From NCBI RefSeq assembly GCF_000711955.1, contig NZ_JONR01000007.1, positions 169,650 to 233,649 of the forward strand: DNA of 64,000 nt, written 5' to 3'. Origin of the DNA: Nevskia soli DSM 19509. Its GTDB lineage: Bacteria; Pseudomonadota; Gammaproteobacteria; Nevskiales; Nevskiaceae. How positions within the stretch are numbered: position 1 is the stretch's first letter; each line of letters opens with the position of its first letter. A program made the position numbers and the translations under genes. Below, one piece after another: positions 52,989 through 61,166 of this stretch. The notes under the pieces were generated by a model. The model saw nothing but the letters and a program-made list of their open reading frames with translations. It made no database searches and had not been told where the DNA came from.

Positions 52989-53109
52989 CACAGACGGCAA
53001 ATCCTGAAGCGGGCATTCGCGGCAGCAACCCCTGGTTGCGGCCGCGGCGCCTACGCGGCAAGCGGACATTTGCGCGTCATGGATTGCATTACAGGACAGG
53101 AGAGACGAC

Positions 53110-54969
53110 ATGGAATTTCGTGGGGCTTCATTGAAAGGTTTATCGTTTGCACTGTGCATGGCCTTGCTCTCCGCCTGCGGCGGAAACGACGGTTCGGGCT
53201 CATCGTCGGGCAGTTCCGGCGGCATATACGGCGGTTCGAGCAGCTCATCCGGCAGCGGCGGCTCCAGCAGTTCCGGCAGCTCGAGCGGCAGCGCGAGCGC
53301 CGCTCCCTATACCGTGACCAACCTGGTGGCGGACATCAGCGGCCTGCAGTCCGGCGCCGGTACGCCCGCGACCCGGCTCGACAAGAACCTGGTCAATCCC
53401 TGGGGCCTGGTGTTCGCGCCCTCGGCGCCGGTATGGATCGCCAACAACGGCAGCCAGACGTCCACGCTGTATGACGGTGACGGCATGGTGCAGAAGGGGC
53501 CCTTCGTGGTTCCGGCCGGAGCCAACGGCGACGCCGATCCCACCGGCATCGTCTTCAACGGCACCGCCGCGGATTTCGTGGTGAGCGAGGCCGGCAAGTC
53601 CGGCGGCTCGGTCTTCATCTTCGACGGCGAGGGCGGCACCATCGCCGGCTGGTCGCCGACGGTCGATCCGGTCAACGCGGTGACGGTTTACAGCGACGCC
53701 GGCGGCGCGGTCTACAAGGGGCTGGCGGAAGCCGCGAACGGCGGCGCCAACTTCCTTTACGCCACCGACTTCCACAACAACAAGGTCGACGTGTTCGATC
53801 GCACCTTCGCCAAGGTTTCCGGCGGCAGCAACTTCGCCTTCAAGGATCCCGCGCTGCCTGCCGGCTACGCGCCGTTCGGCATCGCCGCCCTGACGGTCAA
53901 GGGGCAGGTGCAGCTGTACGTGAGCTACGCCAAGCAGCAGGCGCCGGACAACCACGACAACGCCGACGGCGCGGGACTGGGCATCGTCGATGTGTACACC
54001 ACGGCGGGCGTGCTGGTGAAGACGCTGGTCGCGACAGGCGGCGCACTCAATGCGCCCTGGGGCATGGCCCTGGCGCCGGCCGATTTCGGCGCGGTCAGCA
54101 ACGAGCTGCTGGTGGGCAACTTCGGCGACGGCAAGATCAACGTCTATGATCCTGCCGCCGGCACCTTCATCGGCACCCTGGCCGACAGCAGCAACAAGCC
54201 GATCGCGCTCAGCGGACTGTGGGGCATCGCCTTCGGCAATGATGCCACCGGCCTGAACCAGCCGCACAACACCCTGTTCTTCACCGCCGGCACCAACGGT
54301 GAAGCGGACGGCGTGTACGGCCGCATCGACGCCGGCCCCGGCGCGCCGAGCTTCAAGCCCACGGTCACGCTGAGCGCGCCCAGCGGCACACTCAAGGGGA
54401 CGGTGACCCTGACCGCCACGGCCACCGACAGCGTCGGCATCAAGCAGGTGCAGTTCATGGCCAACGGCACCCCCATCGGCACCGCCACCACCGCACCGTT
54501 CAGCGTGCAATGGGATACCACCAAGGTGGCGGACGGTTCGGTGACGCTGAACGCCACCGCCACGGACGTCGACGGCAATACCGGCACGGCCGCGCCGCAG
54601 ACCGTGACCGTCACCAATGCCGCCGCACCGGCGGCGACCACTCTGACGCAGCTGCAGACGAACTTCTTCACGCCGATCTGCTCAGGCTGCCACAGCGGTT
54701 TCGGCACCTCGCTGCCGGGAAGCCAGAACCTGACCGCGGGCAACAGCTTCGGCCAGATCGTCAATGTGCCCAGCGTGGAACAACCGGCACTGTTCCGGAT
54801 CAAGCCGGGCGATCCAACCAACAGCTATCTGATCCAGAAGATCATGGGCACGGCGGCGGTCGGCTCGCGCATGCCGCTGGGTTGCGGCAGCGCACAGGAC
54901 CCCTGCCTGACGCAAGCGCAGATCGACATGTTCATCTCCTGGGTCAATGCCGGGGCGCTGAACAACTGA
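53110..54969 (+). CDS. TIGR03118-type lipoprotein with Ig-like and c-type haem-binding module
   Basis: 619 residues. A lipobox (LLSAC, Cys23), a Ser/Gly linker (24-65), then a beta-propeller-like TIGR03118 region (about 66-410; DKNLVNPWGLVFAP, ANNGSQTSTLYDG, GNFGDGKINVYDP). An Ig-like segment follows (VTLSAPSGTLKGTVTLTATA), then a C-terminal module of about 95 residues with the haem site CSGCH near residue 524 and MPLGCG. The same module occurs in the next gene. It is predicted to be exposed at the outer membrane and to carry a covalent haem. The ribosome site is GGAGAG before ATG 53110. Confidence 0.82.
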   Translation: MEFRGASLKGLSFALCMALLSACGGNDGSGSSSGSSGGIYGGSSSSSGSGGSSSSGSSSGSASAAPYTVTNLVADISGLQSGAGTPATRLDKNLVNPWGLVFAPSAPVWIANNGSQTSTLYDGDGMVQKGPFVVPAGANGDADPTGIVFNGTAADFVVSEAGKSGGSVFIFDGEGGTIAGWSPTVDPVNAVTVYSDAGGAVYKGLAEAANGGANFLYATDFHNNKVDVFDRTFAKVSGGSNFAFKDPALPAGYAPFGIAALTVKGQVQLYVSYAKQQAPDNHDNADGAGLGIVDVYTTAGVLVKTLVATGGALNAPWGMALAPADFGAVSNELLVGNFGDGKINVYDPAAGTFIGTLADSSNKPIALSGLWGIAFGNDATGLNQPHNTLFFTAGTNGEADGVYGRIDAGPGAPSFKPTVTLSAPSGTLKGTVTLTATATDSVGIKQVQFMANGTPIGTATTAPFSVQWDTTKVADGSVTLNATATDVDGNTGTAAPQTVTVTNAAAPAATTLTQLQTNFFTPICSGCHSGFGTSLPGSQNLTAGNSFGQIVNVPSVEQPALFRIKPGDPTNSYLIQKIMGTAAVGSRMPLGCGSAQDPCLTQAQIDMFISWVNAGALNN

Positions 54970-55045
54970 GGACGCGGCGCGCCCCGCCGGATGGCGGGGC
55001 GCGCACCGCGGCAGCGGTGTCACTAAACAGCGGGGGAATTCAACG

Positions 55046-55588
55046 ATGCGACAGCTTGTTGCGGCTTCACTGTGGCTGGCCGGCGCGCTGATGCTGAGCG
55101 CATGCGCCGGCAGCGGCGATGGCCTGGACCAGAACGGCCAGCCGATCGGCTCCGGTTCGAGTTCCGGAGGCGGCGGCAGTTCCAGTTCCAGCTCCGGTTC
55201 CGGCTCGGGCAGCAGCGGCGCCACGGTGTCGTTCCAGACCATCCAGGATCAAGTGTTCACGCCGATTTGCGCCCAATGCCATGCCGGCGCCTCGGCGCCG
55301 CAAGGCTTGCAACTCACCCAGGGCGCGGCCTACGCGATGATCGTCGGCGTACCCAGCCAGGAGCAGCCGACGCTGAAGCGCATCGCGCCCGGCGATCCGG
55401 ATAACAGCTACCTCGTGCAGAAAATCATGGGCACGGCGGCAGTCGGCGCGCAGATGCCGGATGGTTGCCCCGTCACCCAGCCCTGCCTGAGCACGGCGAC
55501 CATCGACCTGATCCGCCAGTGGGTCAGTGAAGGCGCGCCGCCGCCACCTTCGTCTTCCAATGACGCCGGCACCCCGGGGGAACAATGA
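55046..55588 (+). CDS. Small CxxCH lipoprotein (c-type haem candidate)
   Basis: 180 residues. Lipobox LMLSAC (Cys20), a Ser/Gly linker, then a module starting TPICAQCHAG (haem site near residue 75), continuing GVPSQEQPTLKRIAPGDPDN and SYLVQKIMGTAAVG and ending MPDGCPVTQPC. It is closely related to the C-terminal module of the upstream gene (matching VPS.EQP.L.RI.PGDP and QKIMGTAAVG). It overlaps the next start by four bases (ATGA at 55585). It is probably an electron-transfer or binding lipoprotein. Confidence 0.8.
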   Translation: MRQLVAASLWLAGALMLSACAGSGDGLDQNGQPIGSGSSSGGGGSSSSSSGSGSGSSGATVSFQTIQDQVFTPICAQCHAGASAPQGLQLTQGAAYAMIVGVPSQEQPTLKRIAPGDPDNSYLVQKIMGTAAVGAQMPDGCPVTQPCLSTATIDLIRQWVSEGAPPPPSSSNDAGTPGEQ

Positions 55589-56682
55589 ACCTGCGCGCCT
55601 TGAAGTTCTGGTCCCTGTGCCTGCTGCTGGCGACACAGCTGCTGGGCGTGCGTGCGCATGCCGAGCCCTACCTGGCCCTGCGTGAAGGCCTGCCTTGTGG
55701 TGCCTGTCACGTCAATCCCACCGGCGGCGGCATGCGCAACACCTACGGCGATGTCTATTCGCAGACGCAGATGCCGCAGCAGCAGGTCGATCTCGGCGGC
55801 CGCGGCTTGTGGCTCGGTAACCTCACCGACTTCCTGCGCATCGGCGGCAACCTGCGCGACGACTTCACCTGGAACGACACGCCGCACCAGAAGAAAGCCG
55901 ACAGCTTCGCCATCGACGACTTCCGCATCTACGGCGCCGCCGACGTCATCCAGAACCGCTTGCAGCTATACGTGGACGAGCGCCTGGCCCCGGGCGGCAC
56001 GCAGAGTCGCGAAGCCTATGGCCTGCTCTGGCTCGACCAACACCAGGTCTACGTCAAGGCCGGACAGATGTACCTGCCGTATGGCTTGCGCCTGCAGGAC
56101 GACGAGGCCTTCGTGCGCCAAGCCACCGGCATCAACTACACCACGCCGGACAACGGCGCGGAGTTCGGCTATCAACATGGTTCCTGGAACGCGCAACTTG
56201 CGATCACCAACGGTACCGCCGGTGCCGCCGAGAACAACCAGGGCAAGCAGATCACCGGCAGCGCGGTCTACATCAAGCCGGGATGGCGCCTCGGCGTCAG
56301 CTACAGCGACAACGACGGCAGCGTCGGCAAGCGGCAGATGAGCGGCCTGTTCGGCGGCTTCCGCACCGGTCCGGTGGCCTGGCTGGCGGAAGTCGACTAC
56401 ATTGCCGACCACACTGTCGCGCCGCGGCTGGACGAGTACGCCGGCCTGCTGGAGGCGGACTGGGCTTTCCTGCGCGGCAACAATCTGAAGCTCACCGCCG
56501 AGTACCTCGATCCAGATACGCACATCGCCCACAACAACCAGAACCGCTTCAGCATCGTGTGGGAATACACGCCGATGCAGTTCCTGCAGACGCGCCTGGG
56601 CGTGCGCAAGCTCGACGGCATTCCGCAGAACGACTTGCAGAACGCCACCGAAGGATTCATGGAAGCGCACGTCTTTTTCTAG
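55585..56682 (+). CDS. Beta-barrel-like protein with N-terminal CxxCH motif
   Basis: 365 residues. A signal peptide (ends VRAHA) is followed at about residue 38 by CGACH, a c-type haem attachment motif, then GGGMRNTYGDVYSQ and a long region of aromatic-rich beta strands (WLGNLTDFLRIGGNLRDDF, WKNAQL-like strands) ending in EAHVFF, whose final Phe fits outer-membrane barrel assembly. Barrel plus haem recalls porin-cytochrome conduits, but no relationship to a named family is claimed. It overlaps the lipoprotein gene by four bases, so the two are co-expressed. Confidence 0.8.
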   Translation: MNLRALKFWSLCLLLATQLLGVRAHAEPYLALREGLPCGACHVNPTGGGMRNTYGDVYSQTQMPQQQVDLGGRGLWLGNLTDFLRIGGNLRDDFTWNDTPHQKKADSFAIDDFRIYGAADVIQNRLQLYVDERLAPGGTQSREAYGLLWLDQHQVYVKAGQMYLPYGLRLQDDEAFVRQATGINYTTPDNGAEFGYQHGSWNAQLAITNGTAGAAENNQGKQITGSAVYIKPGWRLGVSYSDNDGSVGKRQMSGLFGGFRTGPVAWLAEVDYIADHTVAPRLDEYAGLLEADWAFLRGNNLKLTAEYLDPDTHIAHNNQNRFSIVWEYTPMQFLQTRLGVRKLDGIPQNDLQNATEGFMEAHVFF

Positions 56683-56710
56683 GATTTCGTCGAGGCACTG
56701 CTTTACCGCA

Positions 56711-56740
56711 ACGCCCGCTCCGGATGATCGGAGCGGGCGT
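56711..56740 (+). terminator. Terminator-like hairpin after the barrel gene
   Basis: ACGCCCGCTCCG / CGGAGCGGGCGT, a 12-bp perfect stem with a six-base loop, followed by TTGCG. It starts 28 bp after the stop. Confidence 0.7.
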
Positions 56741-56839
56741 TTGCGTATGCGGCAGGCCCGCTGCTACACGCGTTCACCATTCTGTCTTGATGCCGGAGTA
56801 ATTTCCGCGAAGAAGCTCGTCGTTCAAGGCAGGAAGCCG

Positions 56840-57055
56840 ATGGCAAACCAGCTTGGAAAGGTCAACCACATCGTCCAGCTGATGCTGGAGAACCGCTCAT
56901 TCGAGCAGATGCTCGGCTTTCTCTATAGCGGCAGCAGCAATGTTTCCGCGGCGGGGGAGCTGCCATACTCGCGCCTGCACCGGCTCCGGCGGCCCGAAGC
57001 GAGCAGGAGGGGCAGCCCAAGGGCCGTCGCCGGTGACCAAAGGCGCAATGGGTGA
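56840..57055 (+). pseudogene. Phosphoesterase (phospholipase C / acid phosphatase type) N-terminal fragment
   Basis: MANQLGKVNHIVQLMLENRS then FEQMLGFLYSG match the start of the bacterial phosphoesterase family, whose members have a nucleophile region containing LMLENRSFD. After about 45 residues the homology stops, and the frame ends after 71 codons in low-complexity Arg/Pro sequence. A ribosome site (AGGAAG) precedes the ATG. The rest of the gene (normally more than 400 codons) is missing, so it is a truncated remnant. It leads into the groESL promoter region. Confidence 0.6.
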
Positions 57056-57090
57056 AAAAAAAGAAAAGCTCCCCTTTCCGCCTCAGCCCC

Positions 57091-57145
57091 TTGAACTTTC
57101 CCGTCCCGTCCTCAAGAATTAGCAGCCTTCATGGGAGAGTGCTAA
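57091..57145 (+). promoter_or_regulatory. groESL promoter with CIRCE-like operator
   Basis: A -35-like TTGAAC (57091-57096), a 17-bp spacer and AAGAAT (57114-57119). Directly after, TTAGCAGCC-N9-GAGTGCTAA (57119-57145) matches CIRCE (TTAGCACTC-N9-GAGTGCTAA): the right arm is perfect and the left arm has two mismatches. CIRCE is the binding site of HrcA, the heat-shock repressor; hrcA is not in this window. Confidence 0.75.
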
Positions 57146-57217
57146 CAGCTGTTGGCCGGCTGTGGCGGAAGTTCCGTGAAAAATACTGCGCAGTCAACTG
57201 CTTAGAGGAGTTTTGGT

Positions 57218-57508
57218 ATGAAGCTACGTCCCTTGCACGATCGCGTGATCGTGAAGCGTCTGGAAGAAGAGAAGAAAACCGCTGGTGGAATCATCATCCC
57301 GGATCAGGCCGCCGAAAAGCCGTTGAAGGCTGAAGTGGTCGCGGTCGGCCCCGGCAAGATCACCGACGACGGCAAGCTGCAGGCCCCCGACATCAAGAAG
57401 GGCGATCACGTCCTGATCGGCAAGTACTCGGGCACTGAAGTCCGCGTCGAAGGCGAGGACCTGGTGGTCCTGCGCGAAGACGACATCATGGCCGTCTTCA
57501 CCAAGTGA
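57218..57508 (+). CDS. groES: Co-chaperonin GroES
   Basis: A 96-residue Hsp10 lid of the GroEL chamber. It begins MKLRPLHDRVIVKRLEEE; the mobile loop is KTAGGIIIPDQAAEK and the end is VVLREDDIMAVFTK. The ribosome site is GAGGAG before ATG 57218. It is followed by groEL after a 77-bp gap that contains an inserted palindromic repeat. Confidence 0.98.
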   Translation: MKLRPLHDRVIVKRLEEEKKTAGGIIIPDQAAEKPLKAEVVAVGPGKITDDGKLQAPDIKKGDHVLIGKYSGTEVRVEGEDLVVLREDDIMAVFTK

Positions 57509-57553
57509 TTTTCACGCAGTGAAAATCATCCCCGCGAAGGCGGGGATCCAGAT
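57509..57553. repeat. Palindromic repeats in the groES-groEL gap
   Basis: ATTTTCAC-GCAGTGAAAAT hairpin followed by ATCCCCGC-GAAG-GCGGGGAT-CCAG. The latter is a member of the family also at 1071, 11694 and 18755 (dispersed GGATTCCCGC palindrome). It has been placed between two co-transcribed genes. Confidence 0.7.
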
Positions 57554-57585
57554 CAAAAGATCAACAGATTCCTGAGGAATAGAAC

Positions 57586-59226
57586 ATGGCAGCTAAAGAA
57601 GTTAAGTTCGCTGATGACGCCCGCAGCCGCATGGCCGCCGGCGTCAACATCCTGGCGAACGCAGTCAAGGTCACCCTCGGCCCGAAGGGCCGCAACGTCA
57701 TTCTCGACAAGTCCTACGGCGCCCCGACCGTCACCAAGGACGGCGTCAGCGTGGCCAAGGAAATCGAGCTGAAGGACAAGTTCGAGAACATGGGCGCGCA
57801 GCTGGTGAAGGAAGTCGCCTCCAAGACTTCCGACGCCGCCGGCGACGGCACCACCACCGCCACCGTGCTGGCCCAGGCGATCCTCGCCGAAGGCCTGAAG
57901 TCGGTCGCCGCTGGCGTCGACCCGATGGACATCAAGCGCGGCATCGACAAGGCCGTGGAAGTCCTCACCGCCGAGATCAAGAAGATCTCCGTGCCGTGCA
58001 AGGACCGCAAGGCCATCGCCCAGGTCGGCACCGTGTCGGCCAACAGCGATGAGGCGATCGGCGAGATCATCGCCAACGCCATGGACAAGGTCGGCAAGGA
58101 AGGCGTCATCACCGTCGAAGACGGCTCCGGCCTCGAAAACGAGCTGGATGTGGTCGAAGGCATGCAGTTCGACCGCGGCTATCTCAGCCCGTACTTCATC
58201 AACAACGCGCAGAGCCAGCAGGTCGAGCTGGAAAACCCGCTGATCCTGATCAACGAGAAGAAGATCTCCAACATCCGCGAGCTGCTGCCGGTGCTGGAAG
58301 GCGTGGCCAAGTCCGGCCGTCCGCTGCTGATCATCTCCGAAGACGTCGAAGGCGAAGCGCTGGCCACCCTGGTGGTCAACAACCTGCGCGGCATCCTCAA
58401 GGTCGCGGCCGTCAAGGCCCCGGGCTTCGGCGACCGCCGCAAGGAAATGCTGAAGGACATCGCCATCCTCACCGGCGGCCAGGTCATCGCCGAGGAAATC
58501 GGCCTGTCCCTGGAAAAGGCCACCGTGGCCGATCTGGGCACCGCCAAGAAGGTGCAGATCACCAAGGAAAACACCACGATCATTGATGGCGCCGGCGCCA
58601 CCAAGGAAATCGAGGCCCGCGTCAAGGAAATCCGCCAGCAGCGCGACGACGCCACCAGCGACTACGACCGCGAGAAGCTCGACGAGCGGATCGCCAAGCT
58701 CGCCGGCGGCGTGGCCGTGATCAAGGTCGGTGCCGCCACCGAAGTGGCCATGAAGGAAAAGAAGGCCCGCGTCGAAGACGCCCTGCACGCCACCCGTGCG
58801 GCCGTCGAGGAAGGCATTGTCCCGGGCGGCGGCGTCGCCCTGGTCCGCGCCTCCAAGGTGCTCGAGAAGCTGAAGGGCGCCAATGACGACCAGACGGTCG
58901 GCATCCGCATCCTGTACCGCGCCATCCAGGAGCCGCTGCGCCAGATCGTGAAGAACGCTGGTGAAGAGCCCTCCGTGGTGCTGAACAAGGTGCTGGAAGG
59001 CAAGGATGCGTTCGGCTACAACGCCGCCAACGGCACCTACGGCGACCTGCTCGAACTTGGCATCATCGACCCGGCCAAGGTGACGCGCCTGGCCCTGCAG
59101 AACTCGGCCTCCGTGGCCGGCCTGCTGCTCACCACCGAAGCGATGGTGGCCGAGCTGCCGAAGAAGGACGAGCCGGCAATGCCGGGCGGCGGTGGCGGCA
59201 TGGGCGGCATGGGCGGCGACTTCTAA
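57586..59226 (+). CDS. groEL: Chaperonin GroEL
   Basis: A 546-residue Hsp60 chaperonin that folds proteins in an ATP-driven double ring with GroES. It starts MAAKEVKFADDARSRMAAG and has the ATP site with GDGTTTATVLAQAI and the signature AAVEEGIVPGGGVAL. The usual C-terminal GGM tail (GGGGGMGGMGGDF) is present. In operon with groES under the CIRCE-like operator. Confidence 0.99.
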   Translation: MAAKEVKFADDARSRMAAGVNILANAVKVTLGPKGRNVILDKSYGAPTVTKDGVSVAKEIELKDKFENMGAQLVKEVASKTSDAAGDGTTTATVLAQAILAEGLKSVAAGVDPMDIKRGIDKAVEVLTAEIKKISVPCKDRKAIAQVGTVSANSDEAIGEIIANAMDKVGKEGVITVEDGSGLENELDVVEGMQFDRGYLSPYFINNAQSQQVELENPLILINEKKISNIRELLPVLEGVAKSGRPLLIISEDVEGEALATLVVNNLRGILKVAAVKAPGFGDRRKEMLKDIAILTGGQVIAEEIGLSLEKATVADLGTAKKVQITKENTTIIDGAGATKEIEARVKEIRQQRDDATSDYDREKLDERIAKLAGGVAVIKVGAATEVAMKEKKARVEDALHATRAAVEEGIVPGGGVALVRASKVLEKLKGANDDQTVGIRILYRAIQEPLRQIVKNAGEEPSVVLNKVLEGKDAFGYNAANGTYGDLLELGIIDPAKVTRLALQNSASVAGLLLTTEAMVAELPKKDEPAMPGGGGGMGGMGGDF

Positions 59227-59267
59227 GTCCCGCTTCACCGCAACGCCAAAGCTGTAAAGCTGTGACG

Positions 59268-59296
59268 CAAGGCCCCGGCGACGGGGCCTTGTTTTT
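59268..59296 (+). terminator. groESL terminator
   Basis: CAAGGCCCC-GGCGA-CGGGGCCTTG followed by TTTTT, 41 bp after the groEL stop. The following 59297-59520 holds no supported gene. Confidence 0.93.
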
Positions 59297-59520
59297 GTGT
59301 GCGTGGAAACGCTCCGGTGGCGGGCTGGCTTTTCTGCCGGGGCGGCGGCTTGCGCCGCGGTCATCGTTTCGCCGATCGCCTTGATTGCCCCCAGGCCAGG
59401 CACCAGAATCGGAGTTGTCCGAGACAGCGGCTTCACCGTGGCGAGGGCCGGGCTGCTTTTTCCGCTTTCCGCAACATTGGCCGGGCAGGCGTCACGCCGC
59501 GGCAGACGAGGTCGTCGAGC

Positions 59521-59832
59521 ATGTTCCTGCTGGTGCGCAACAAGTGCTGTCCCGAGTGCCGCGCGCCGCACCAGGAACTGCTGCAGGACACGCGCGTGGC
59601 AGGGGGCTCGGTTGCCGGTGCTTTTCTGGCCAGCTTCGCGCCCGAGCTGGTGGTATGGCTTGCCGTCGGTGCCGGCCTGCTCGCCAGGGGGCTGCTCGGG
59701 GTCAGCGTCGGCATCGCCGTGTTCTGCCTGCTGCTGCTCGGTGCCTGGTGGCTCGAGCGCCGGCTCACCATCTACCTCTGCCTGGTGTGCGGGCGCAAAT
59801 CGCGCTACGCCGAATTGCTGCGGGTCAAATGA
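59521..59832 (+). CDS. Small hypothetical membrane protein with two CxxC pairs
   Basis: 103 residues of unknown function. A first CxxC pair (RNKCCPECRAPHQEL) is followed by a hydrophobic region (about 40-75: APELVVWLAVGAGLLARGLL and GIAVFCLLLLGAWWL) and a second pair, CLVCGRKS, so the two pairs could form a zinc ribbon across a membrane hairpin. The start is ATG 59521; the open frame upstream is unlike protein. The next gene begins on the other strand. Confidence 0.6.
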   Translation: MFLLVRNKCCPECRAPHQELLQDTRVAGGSVAGAFLASFAPELVVWLAVGAGLLARGLLGVSVGIAVFCLLLLGAWWLERRLTIYLCLVCGRKSRYAELLRVK

Positions 59833-59844
59833 GGCCTGCGCGTC

Positions 59845-61098
59845 TCAACGCATGAAGCGTTCAGGCCGGTAAGGCGCCGGGTCCAGGCTCGGCGTCCGGC
59901 CGGTCAGCGATTCCATCACCAGTTGCGCGGTGATTGCCGACAGACTCACGCCGAGCATGCCGTGGCCGGTGGCCAGGGTCAGATTGGAGACGTCCGGGGC
60001 GCGCCCGATGATCGGCAGGTCGTCATAGGTCATCGGCCGCCAGCCATACCATTGCTCTTCCACAGAGGGGCCTTCCGGCTCTTCCAGGTACTCGGCGGCG
60101 CCGCGCTTGAGCGCATCCAGGCGCCGCTGGTTGAGCGTCGTGTCGTAGCCGGAGAATTCCATGGTGCTGCCCAGGCGATAGCCGCTGTCCCAGGCGGTGA
60201 CGCAGACGCTGCGCTCCTGCAGCACCAGGGGGATCCGCGTGCCGCGTTGCGGCCGCGAATAGGTGATCGAATAGCCCTTGCCCGGCTGGATCGGCAGGTG
60301 CAGGCCCAATTGCTTGCCGAGCTGCGGCGACCAGGCGCCGAGCGCGAGCACCACTTCATCCGCGTTAATTTCGCCCTGTGCCGTGATGACTCCTGTCAGG
60401 CGATCACCGTTGCGATGGAAGCCCTGCATGGTGGTCTGTTCGAGGATGGTGCCGCCGGCCGCGCGCACCGCGCGCGCCAGTTCGGCCATGTAACGGTCCG
60501 GGCGCAGGCGCGCATCGCCGGAATGCCAGTGGCCGCCGGCCATGCCATCCTTCAACGCGGGTTCTTTTGCCCGCAGCGCGGCGCCGTCGAGCAGCTCCAC
60601 CGGTACGCCCACCTCGCGCAGCATTGCATAGTCGCGGTGTGCCCTGGCCAGGGCCTGTTCCGTGCGCCAGACGTAGAGCGTGCCGCTGTCGACGAACTCG
60701 CAGTCGAGCAGCTCGTCGCGGATCAGCGCGCCCAGGCGTTCGCGCGAACGCAGCAGCAATTCGGTTTTGACGTGCGCGGTGCGGCGAAAATCATCTTCGT
60801 TGCAGCGCCGGGCGAAATTCAGCATCCAGCCGAGCAATTCCGGGTCGAGCGTCGGCTTGACGTAGAACGGCGCGTCGCGCTTGAGCATCCATTTCAACGC
60901 CTTGCCCACCGTGCCGGGCGCGTGCAGCGGCAGGTGGCTCGGTGTGATGGTGCCGCAATTGCCGCGCGAGCTGCCGTGGCCGACCACGCCCTTGTCCAAT
61001 AGGGTGACGCCGCGGCCGGCCCGCAGCAGCAGCAATGCACAGGACAGGCCGATGACGCCGCCGCCCAGGATCAGGATTTCGCTCTTGGTGGATCGCAC
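59845..61098 (-). CDS. D-amino-acid dehydrogenase-like FAD oxidoreductase (DadA type)
   Basis: A 417-residue flavoenzyme. FAD-binding ILILGGGVIGLSCALLLLRAG is at the N-terminus; other blocks are HGSSRGNCGTITPS, ADEVVLALGAWSPQL and YGWRPMTYDDLPIIGRAP, with LATGHGMLGVSLSAITAQLV near the end. This is the DadA-type group that oxidises D-amino acids to oxo-acids. The start is GTG 61098, with a weak ribosome site; longer open frame upstream is not homologous. It is a single gene, divergent from glnE. Confidence 0.88.
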   Translation of the reverse strand: MRSTKSEILILGGGVIGLSCALLLLRAGRGVTLLDKGVVGHGSSRGNCGTITPSHLPLHAPGTVGKALKWMLKRDAPFYVKPTLDPELLGWMLNFARRCNEDDFRRTAHVKTELLLRSRERLGALIRDELLDCEFVDSGTLYVWRTEQALARAHRDYAMLREVGVPVELLDGAALRAKEPALKDGMAGGHWHSGDARLRPDRYMAELARAVRAAGGTILEQTTMQGFHRNGDRLTGVITAQGEINADEVVLALGAWSPQLGKQLGLHLPIQPGKGYSITYSRPQRGTRIPLVLQERSVCVTAWDSGYRLGSTMEFSGYDTTLNQRRLDALKRGAAEYLEEPEGPSVEEQWYGWRPMTYDDLPIIGRAPDVSNLTLATGHGMLGVSLSAITAQLVMESLTGRTPSLDPAPYRPERFMR

Positions 61099-61166
61099 CC
61101 GCTTATTGTCGCATCGGGCGCGCCATCGGGGCGAGGGGCATCGGTCGCCGGTAAACTGGGCCGTCC

